Shown here: in pieces, positions 60,701 to 64,000 of the stretch
Layout of the letters: the number at the start of each line of letters is the position of its first letter
Numbering within the stretch: the first letter of the stretch is position 1
DNA from: Heterocephalus glaber
Taxonomy: Eukaryota; Chordata; Mammalia; Rodentia; Bathyergidae
Direction: 5' to 3'
Assembly (NCBI RefSeq): GCF_000247695.1
Contig: NW_004624801.1
Span: 6,144,504-6,208,503 of the forward strand
Length of the DNA stretch: 64,000 bases
The notes under the pieces: model-generated
Seen by the model: the letters and a program-made list of their open reading frames with translations, nothing else
What the model was told of the DNA's origin: nothing
Databases searched by the model: none
Translations under genes and position numbers: made by a program

Positions 60701-61995
60701 AGGCAGGAGGCGCACCATGGTAAGTTCAAAGCCAGCCTGAACTACACAGCAAAAGACTCTCTCAAAATAATTTCCTGCAATTATTTACCAACCCTGAAAA
60801 TTCATGGAGAAATCAAATGTAACTTCTGAGAATATGAAAATGACTTTGTTAAAAGACAAACTATTCATTGTTTTATATTTCTAGGAAGTTTATTTGCAAA
60901 AGAGTGCACAAGGCGCTTCTCAGCAGTAGGACTCTAGGTTTCTCCAAAAGAGGCACTAGAAAAAAAAGGCCACTTAGTAAACAGTGCCACTATGAGCCCT
61001 CGTTCTGCTGGGTGCTTGAACTTCACTATCTGTTAGGCGCACAATGTCCCCTTAAACAGAATCATGCCCATTTTACAAAGGAAGTTCAAGAAAATCAAGT
61101 CTTGGGAAGTGAAGGGGAAATAAGAAAATTAAGATGTGTCCCCTGCATGTCCCCACTCCTCCTGATGAATGTAATCACTACGTACTGCAAATATGGACTA
61201 ATAAAAAGAAAATCAAGACTTGCCTGATGTCGTGGAGCTGTTATCTGGCAAGCCTGACAAGGGATCCCAGAGCTCTCCGACCCCAAAGGCCACCTCAGAC
61301 CCAAAAGACTGGGAAGGGCTGATCCAACCTCAAGCTGCCTTGCACACCACAGGTGGCCTATAACTGCCCTCATCCCGACCCTAGGAGCTCTTCCGCCTCG
61401 CCCTGCCCTGCCCTCCCCGCACCTTGGTCTGTGGTGGGATCCGCCGCGTCACAGCTACCTTCGGCCCTCTTATTAGGAGACCGAGGTCAACTCCAACCGT
61501 GGGGAAGGGGCCGAACCCCCCCTCCAAGGGTTAGGAAGGCTCCCACCCGCTTGGGATGGGAGTGGGGGGGACAGCCCAAGGAACTGAGAGGGCCACTAAT
61601 CCACCAAGAGTCGGCTCACAGCTTCTCAGCCGCAAAACCGGGGGAAGGGGGTGGCTCCCGTCCCCTCCAAGTCTGTCCAGCTCTGCAACGGCACGATTCT
61701 CCCCCGCCCCCAGGGGAGGTGGCCCGCAGCTACCCCTAGGCCACGGTGCGGACGGTGGGGGTGGGGGCGGTCCAGGGGGGCCCCGGGGTGAAGGGGGCGT
61801 CCCCGGGCCTCAAGCCGCCGCTTACTCGGTGATGCGCTTGGCCAGCTCCGTGCAGGCGGCCGTGGAGTTGGCCGAGAAAACACGGTAGCCAGTGCGAGCG
61901 GCGTTCATGGCTGGCGGGGCTGCGGGATGGGCTCGCGGGGCGCGGAAGGCCGAGTATGGGGTCAGCGGGGGCAGCAGGAGCAGCTTCTTGGGCAT
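33575..61995 (-). CDS. PRPSAP1: PRPSAP1, PRPP synthetase-associated protein 1 (PAP39), 10 exons, 385 aa
   Basis: Exons in order: 61995-61826, 58026-57974, 54699-54633, 47008-46836, 45482-45367, 44575-44520, 43769-43624, 35303-35233, 34348-34202, 33733-33575. All junctions are GT-AG with matching phases. Total 1,158 nt = 385 codons plus stop; starting at the second ATG (61908) gives 356. Both lengths are known for the human protein, which this matches nearly throughout as I recall it. It is a non-catalytic subunit of the cytosolic PRPP synthetase complex, thought to restrain PRPS1/PRPS2, which make PRPP for nucleotide synthesis. The fold is two phosphoribosyltransferase-like halves. The MDLH motif (162-165) is kept, but the PRPP-binding loop reads [10 protein letters not shown] (284-293) where active synthetases have VDDMADTCGT. 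The stretch around 230-262 is an insertion absent from PRPS enzymes. Confidence 0.97.
34202..34348 (-). CDS. PRPSAP1: PRPSAP1 exon 9 (aa 285-333)
   Basis: Acceptor TGCAG|GAT and donor GAG|GTCTGC. Begins [10 protein letters not shown], the degenerate PRPP loop; contains [11 protein letters not shown]. Confidence 0.95.
34930..35014 (-). repeat. ID SINE (antisense)
   Basis: GGCGGCGAAACCACTGAGCT followed by AAATCCCCGGCC. Between PRPSAP1 exons 8 and 9. Confidence 0.9.
35233..35303 (-). CDS. PRPSAP1: PRPSAP1 exon 8 (aa 261-284)
   Basis: Acceptor GCTAG|TGAT and donor GTG|GTACGG. Encodes (L)[18 protein letters not shown], then IAIIV. Confidence 0.95.
35655..35748 (-). repeat. ID SINE (antisense)
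   Basis: 18-base T-run then GCTACCGGGGATCAAACTTG. Confidence 0.9.
35755..36010. repeat. Ancient interspersed repeat, family not named
   Basis: TTCTAGTAGCTACATTATAA, CCCAATATATCCAAAA and CCACATTTCAAGAGCTCAGT recall a common old mammalian repeat I cannot name with certainty. Confidence 0.5.
36565..37190 (+). repeat. B1+ID composite and a separate ID SINE
   Basis: Composite 36565-36778; ID at 37093-37188 (CTGGGGATGTAGCTCAGTGC). Unique sequence between. In the 8.3-kb PRPSAP1 intron 7. Confidence 0.85.
37875..37950 (-). repeat. 5'-truncated ID SINE with target duplication
   Basis: Only the 3' half is present. AGAATCAAGTTT on both sides shows it inserted already truncated. Confidence 0.9.
38008..38292 (+). 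repeat. B1+ID composite and ID SINE
   Basis: Composite about 38008-38190; ID about 38217-38282 with a shortened middle. Confidence 0.78.
38995..39178 (+). mobile_element. hAT-Charlie type relic, probably MER20
   Basis: ACTGATGCTTTGGGCTGCAA, ACATGGCTAAATATTGTCTG and GGGGACAAAAATC resemble the eutherian MER20 element as I recall it. Non-autonomous, no coding capacity. Confidence 0.6.
39178..39325 (+). repeat. B1 SINE
   Basis: GGTGGCACATGTCTGTAATC and CTACACAGTGAGACCCTGTC. Confidence 0.88.
40290..40580. repeat. B1 SINE (+) and antisense ID with target duplication
   Basis: B1-like 40292-40405. ID 40476-40566 reverse, flanked by GTGAATGCTAAATTT. Confidence 0.9.
41160..41200 (+). repeat. (CG)(CA)n alternating tract
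   Basis: GCGCGTGTGCGCGCGCACAC continuing as CACA; strictly alternating purine-pyrimidine. Confidence 0.93.
41340..41490 (+). repeat. B1+ID composite, diverged
   Basis: CCAGTGGCACATGCCTGTAC, then GGCCTGGGGGTATAGTTCAG. Confidence 0.75.
41500..41662 (+). repeat. Purine-only low-complexity tract
   Basis: About 160 bp of nearly pure G+A (GGGGA then GAAAG/AAAAG units) next to the composite's tail. Confidence 0.95.
41815..42580 (+). repeat. L1-lineage 3' end split by ID and B1 SINEs
   Basis: Phrases such as GAGCACTGTTTTTCACAGCC and ATAATATGGAATACTATGAA are typical of old L1 3' ends. An ID (+) at 41915-42000 and an antisense B1 at 42060-42235 interrupt it. Confidence 0.7.
42585..43122. repeat. B1+ID composite (+) and antisense B1
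   Basis: Composite 42585-42772; B1 reverse 42985-43122 (TTTTGAGACAGAGGTTCACT). Confidence 0.85.
43624..43769 (-). CDS. PRPSAP1: PRPSAP1 exon 7 (aa 212-260)
   Basis: Acceptor CCTAG|GGCT and donor CCAT|GTAAGA. Encodes [20 protein letters not shown] and the PAP-specific insertion [20 protein letters not shown]. Confidence 0.96.
43866..44035 (+). repeat. B1-like SINE, rearranged
   Basis: GGTGGTGGCTATG is followed by a misplaced B1 middle and then CACTCAGGAGGCGGAGGCAG. About 100 bp upstream of PRPSAP1 exon 7 on its own strand. Confidence 0.75.
44520..44575 (-). CDS. PRPSAP1: PRPSAP1 exon 6 (aa 194-211)
   Basis: Acceptor TATAG|ATTC and donor AAAG|GTAACT. Encodes [18 protein letters not shown]. 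Confidence 0.95.
44778..45105 (+). repeat. B1 SINE and B1+ID composite
   Basis: B1 44778-44905 (CAGCCAGGCATAGTGACATA); composite 44948-45105. Confidence 0.85.
45367..45482 (-). CDS. PRPSAP1: PRPSAP1 exon 5 (aa 155-193)
   Basis: Acceptor TTCAG|GTTT and donor GAA|GTGAGG. Encodes (G)[18 protein letters not shown] and the PVDNL segment shared with PRPS enzymes. Confidence 0.96.
45500..46330. other. PRPSAP1 intron 4, mostly unique AT-rich
   Basis: No exon, RNA gene or clear SINE recognised here. Confidence 0.5.
46340..46455 (+). repeat. ID SINE with target duplication
   Basis: AAGTAGTAAAAGGA on both sides. Confidence 0.92.
46836..47008 (-). CDS. PRPSAP1: PRPSAP1 exon 4 (aa 97-154)
   Basis: Acceptor TCCAG|AGAT and donor GCAG|GTGAGT. 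Encodes [20 protein letters not shown] and on through [15 protein letters not shown], the counterpart of the flexible catalytic loop region of PRPS. Confidence 0.96.
47386..47482 (+). repeat. 5'-truncated ID SINE with target duplication
   Basis: Only the 3' half (CACCTGCCTTGCAAGAGCAA onward) is present. AACAGAATGACAT flanks both ends. Confidence 0.9.
48200..48312 (+). repeat. ID SINE
   Basis: GGGCCGGGGATTTAGCTCAA; AACAAACAAACA-type sequence flanks both ends. Confidence 0.9.
48713..49890 (-). pseudogene. NPM1P: NPM1 (nucleophosmin) processed pseudogene
   Basis: On the - strand the translation at about 49725-49470 reads like the nucleophosmin core ([20 protein letters not shown], then [20 protein letters not shown]). 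Upstream, at about 49880-49815, is the start-codon region and ELRPQN-type sequence, split by an ID SINE at 49727-49812. Downstream, the acidic tract, the C-terminal part and the NPM1 3' UTR follow without introns, ending with the TTTTAATAAA-like end near 48715. Frameshifts, deletions (part of the C-terminal helix region is missing) and stops break the reading frame. It lies in a PRPSAP1 intron, same strand. The poly(A) tail has decayed. Confidence 0.9.
49725..49815 (-). repeat. ID SINE nested in the NPM1 pseudogene
   Basis: GTCAGTCTTT, a piece of the pseudogene, is duplicated at both ends. Confidence 0.93.
51311..51377 (-). pseudogene. U2 snRNA 5' fragment retropseudogene with target duplication
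   Basis: The - strand of 51360-51328 matches nucleotides 1-33 of U2 snRNA with one change (G11 to A). It is flanked by a 17-bp direct repeat at 51311-51327 and 51361-51377 with one mismatch. The next six U2 bases (34-39, TAGTAT) are identical to the start of the flanking repeat, so the junction has microhomology. There is no A-tail. This fits the 3'-truncated, tailless class of snRNA retropseudogenes. Not a functional U2 gene: no promoter elements and only 33-39 nt. Confidence 0.92.
52046..52575. repeat. B1 SINE and two opposed ID SINEs
   Basis: B1 52046-52160. ID (+) 52377-52458 and ID (-) 52478-52560. The target AGTAGTCAGTTT appears three times, so the second ID landed in or beside the first one's duplication. 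Confidence 0.88.
52755..52915 (+). repeat. B1 SINE
   Basis: AAGCTGGACACGGTGGTGCA to the A-rich tail near 52915. Confidence 0.88.
53330..53925 (+). repeat. L1-type 3' fragment, B1 and ID SINEs
   Basis: GGATGTTCACTGCAGCACCA at about 53470 is L1 3'-end-like. B1 53570-53690; ID 53828-53915 flanked by AAACAGCCTTC. Confidence 0.72.
54057..54240 (+). repeat. B1+ID composite
   Basis: AGGCACGGTGGCACATACCT, then an ID-like half ending in an A-run near 54240. Confidence 0.82.
54633..54699 (-). CDS. PRPSAP1: PRPSAP1 exon 3 (aa 75-96)
   Basis: Acceptor TTCAG|AAAC and donor CCCG|GTAAGA. Encodes (E)[19 protein letters not shown], then IP. Confidence 0.95.
54740..54835 (+). repeat. ID SINE without an A-tail
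   Basis: AGCACTTC flanks the element, but its 3' end is GGCGGTGGTGGTCGG rather than A-rich. About 40 bp upstream of PRPSAP1 exon 3. Confidence 0.85.
54998..55260 (+). repeat. B1 SINE then ID SINE
   Basis: B1 54998-55145; ID 55151-55240 duplicated at AACAAAGATA from the B1 tail. Confidence 0.9.
55534..55720 (+). repeat. B1+ID composite
   Basis: GCTGGATGTAGTGGCACACA, then GGCTGGTGATGCAGCTTAGT. Confidence 0.82.
56005..56280. repeat. Antisense B1 and ID SINE (+)
   Basis: B1 reverse 56015-56150. ID 56180-56265 with GCTGCTAAGTGTG on both sides. Confidence 0.9.
56780..57120. repeat. Antisense ID+B1 and an ID SINE (+)
   Basis: Reverse pieces 56785-57000. ID 57028-57105 flanked by AGGTCGTTTCAA / AGGTCATTTCAA. 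Confidence 0.82.
57200..57256 (+). repeat. (TA)n(CA)n microsatellite
   Basis: TATATATATA running into CACACAGACACACACA. Confidence 0.92.
57450..57790 (-). repeat. Antisense ID and antisense ID/B1 pieces
   Basis: ID 57465-57553 flanked by GAAGCTTCTGTGT / GAAGTTTCTGTGT. Diverged pieces 57600-57785. Confidence 0.82.
57974..58026 (-). CDS. PRPSAP1: PRPSAP1 exon 2 (aa 57-74)
   Basis: Acceptor TTTAG|GCGT and donor GGAG|GTAAGT. Encodes [17 protein letters not shown]. Confidence 0.95.
58115..58770 (+). repeat. Cluster: ID, B1, B1+ID composite, B1
   Basis: ID 58120-58200; B1 58255-58390; composite 58403-58605; B1 58650-58775. All in PRPSAP1 intron 1. Confidence 0.82.
58855..59225 (+). repeat. L1-lineage 3' end fragment
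   Basis: AAAATAAGCCAGACACACGG, ATGATTTCACTTATAGGAAC and TTAAAATGGTAAATTTTATG are typical of old L1 3' UTRs. Confidence 0.72.
59225..59500 (-). repeat. Two antisense ID SINEs
   Basis: ID at 59228-59313 and 59399-59488, the second flanked by TTTATCAACATTTTT. Confidence 0.9.
59615..60200 (+). repeat. Two B1 SINEs, unique stretch, ID SINE
   Basis: B1 59619-59765 and 59780-59885; ID 60108-60190 (GGTTGGGGTGCAGCTCAGTG). Confidence 0.82.
60650..60775 (+). repeat. B1 SINE
   Basis: AGCTGGGCGTGGTGGTGCAT onward. Confidence 0.88.
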
Positions 61996-62300
61996 CGTCC
62001 GGCCCGAAGCGCGGTTACAGTCGTCCGCCAGGAGCCGGACCCGGGAGCGGCTCTGAACGAGGTGACCGCGAGGCCAGGCGTTAGGCTAGGAGAGCCGCTG
62101 GGAAACACACGCAAGGAGATAAGGAGCGCAAGAACCCAGCCCTTCGCGTCCCAGAACCACTAAGTGCCTAGGCTCCGTCCACAGCGCCACACACCTCAAC
62201 CACCTCAGAGCCCGACTGACTCGAGGCCGCGCCCCCTCCTGGCGTCCGAGGGAAGGGGGCTAGAGCGCCCGAAAAGCCGCCATCTCAGGTGAGGGCAGGG
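61380..62300 (-). promoter_or_regulatory. PRPSAP1: PRPSAP1 CpG-island promoter
   Basis: GC-rich, CpG-rich block around exon 1 and its upstream side. A GC box lies near 62231-62238 and a YY1-like GCCGCCATCT at about 62277-62286. No TATA box seen. A perfect + strand splice donor (CAG|GTGAGG, break after 62288) at the far edge hints at divergent transcription. Confidence 0.75.
61826..61995 (-). CDS. PRPSAP1: PRPSAP1 exon 1 with two in-frame starts (aa 1-56)
   Basis: Upstream ATG 61995 begins [17 protein letters not shown] and runs in frame to the second ATG 61908 ([20 protein letters not shown]). Donor ACCGA|GTAAGC, phase 2. The upstream ATG has A at -3. The 29-residue extension matches the longer human isoform as I recall it. 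Confidence 0.92.
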
Positions 62301-62660
62301 AGGTGTGCAACATTTCAGATGTTGTTCTTTCTACAGAGGCATCGGAAATTCTCTCCGTCATTTGCTTCTGTCGCTCCCAGAGGACCTCGTTTGTTCTGAT
62401 GCTGTGAGCGGTGCATCCCAGCTTGACAGTGGTCTCAGCCGTCTTCAACTTCTCTGCCAGGATCCAAAATGTCCTACCACTGAGGAAGTAGACGATCTAG
62501 CTTCGCATCTCTATGATTACACTGCGCGGGCGCCTTCCGAGGCACATGCGCCTAGCTGGGATTTAGTTGAAAAGTGGAAGGCGGGGTTATTTCCAGTTTG
62601 TTGCCTGCAAATCGGGAATGTCCTAAAATTGAGCTATTCCTGAGCCTCATTGTTAAGGCT
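62281..62660 (+). other. Possible divergent transcript next to PRPSAP1
   Basis: A consensus + strand donor at the CpG-island edge (CAG|GTGAGG after 62288) and a 112-codon open frame at 62305-62643 in GC-rich sequence. The protein is not recognisable. Any transcript is likelier non-coding. Confidence 0.25.
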
Positions 62661-63170
62661 TTCCCCATGTTGCGGCCTGGTATCACTATGTAAAGCAAGA
62701 TTCCCTGAACGTGTCACAGTCTTTGCCCTCACAGTTACTTGAAGTACCTCTTCAACTATTCCATATCCTCTGTTCCCTCAAAGACCCACTTGTGGGGTCG
62801 CATGTAATCATAGCAAACCACCCTGACTGCTTCACAGTGGCATGTGCGGAAGTTTGTATTTTTATTTACTTTGTGAACATCTATTTCTACTCTAGGATTC
62901 AAGAATTATAGACAACTAAGGTAAAACTATAGGCAGTTAGGTCTGGGCCTTAGTGCAAAAGATAACACATTACAGCTGTGACTAGAGATGCATCTGTTGG
63001 AGACCAGGCCTCAAGATAAAGACTAAATTGATACAGGGATAATATAGAAGATGAAATAGGATCTCTGAATGATATGATATAATTCCTAACCTGTTAGATG
63101 TATGATACACAGAGTTCGTGTTCTCTAAAATCAAAGAATGAATTCTAGGAACAACAGAGGTGAAGAGTAG
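62661..63170. other. Flank upstream of PRPSAP1, unique sequence
   Basis: Nothing recognised. Confidence 0.5.
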
Positions 63171-63275
63171 AAAATAATTATTTTGTACTGGGGATTGAAC
63201 TCGGGACCCTGTACTTGTGAGACAGGCAACGGAACCACTGAGCTAAATCCCCAGCCTGGAAATAATTATTGAGAG
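63170..63275 (-). repeat. ID SINE (antisense) with target duplication
   Basis: GAAAATAATTA-type sequence on both sides. Confidence 0.9.
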
Positions 63276-63629
63276 GATAGCTCTTCAGTGGCAGGAGGGG
63301 TCCCGAACCCTTGAACCTGAGAACCTGAGAATCCTGCTTCTCAGAGGAAGTTTTATAGAGCAAAAAACCACGGGGTACCACGTGGGTTAAAGCTATGAAC
63401 AGCCAGTAAGATTACAAGTATAGTCGCTTAGGTAATAGTGACCCAATGGGGGAACAAGGCACTTAACAAGTGTGCATGGAAAGAACAAAGACTTTTTCTA
63501 AGAAATGATGGGTCTAGAGGTCTTGCTCACCCACCAAGGTGACTGATGTTTATCTGTACTTTATTAGGCCAGGTGTTACCACTTATCTTGTCCTTTGGGG
63601 AAGTATGCAGGCCTGGTCATTTCATCTTT

Positions 63630-64000
63630 ATCTTTTTTTTTTTGGTACCGGGGATTGAACTGGGGTCCTTGCACTTGCGGAGCAAGCGGCAAAACCACTG
63701 AGCTAAATCCCCGGGCCTCTTTTTTTTTTTTTAATTTTATTTTCTTGGTACATTTTAAGTATGCAATATAATGACATTCATCATTGGAAATTTGCACCTT
63801 TATGTAATCTCTCTCGGTTCTTATATTTTTTCCCCCTTCCCCTGCCTTCCCTTCAACCCCTCCATCCCTCTGTTTACAAAGACTTTGTTTCCATTTTTTC
63901 ATTTTCTCATATTAATTCCATTCCCTTCTTTCCTTTCCCCTTCCCCTCCCTCTTCTCCTTCCCCTTTGCCCCCTTTCTTCCTATTTCCCATTATCTATTA
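63630..64000 (-). repeat. Antisense ID SINE and pyrimidine-rich end of window
   Basis: ID 63632-63718. From 63830 on the sequence is C/T-rich low complexity, probably an interspersed repeat cut by the window end. Confidence 0.7.

Overview
This is mammalian nuclear DNA. It has intron-split genes with GT-AG junctions, CpG-island promoters and a heavy load of SINEs. The SINEs are tRNA-derived ID-like elements, 7SL-derived B1-like elements and fused B1+ID composites. That mixture, with no obvious B2 or murine-type B1 sequence, points to a non-murine rodent, perhaps squirrel-related or beaver-like; the species is not proven. From my knowledge of the human genome, the order UBALD2-QRICH2-PRPSAP1 matches human 17q25. 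Layout: (1) 819-4865, + strand: UBALD2, three coding exons, 164 codons, under a CpG-island promoter with six same-strand CCAAT boxes. (2) 8066-30575, - strand: QRICH2, convergent with UBALD2. I reconstruct 20 coding exons whose phases all join, giving 1,704 codons. Exon 5 (2,365 bp) holds the Gln/Pro/Gly repeat block. The AATAAA signal overlaps the stop codon. (3) 33575-61995, - strand: PRPSAP1, tandem with and upstream of QRICH2. Its ten coding exons join to 385 codons, or 356 from a downstream start. The first lies in a third CpG island at about 61.4-62.3 kb. Everything else is intron or intergenic DNA filled with SINEs, L1-lineage fragments, MIRs, one hAT-type relic and microsatellites. Two retrocopies sit in the 7.6-kb PRPSAP1 intron between 47.0 and 54.6 kb: a broken NPM1 processed pseudogene (split by an ID SINE) and a 33-nt U2 snRNA 5' fragment flanked by a 17-bp target duplication. 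The three genes do not form a pathway. UBALD2 is a small UBA-like protein, QRICH2 is a sperm-flagellum protein, and PRPSAP1 is the non-catalytic partner of PRPP synthetase. They share only conserved neighbourhood. I found no new gene system, CRISPR array or prokaryotic element. The most unusual items are the U2 fragment, the stop/poly(A)-signal overlap and probable GC donor in QRICH2, the near-identical 30-bp tandem copies in the QRICH2 repeat exon, and a possible divergent transcript start beside PRPSAP1.
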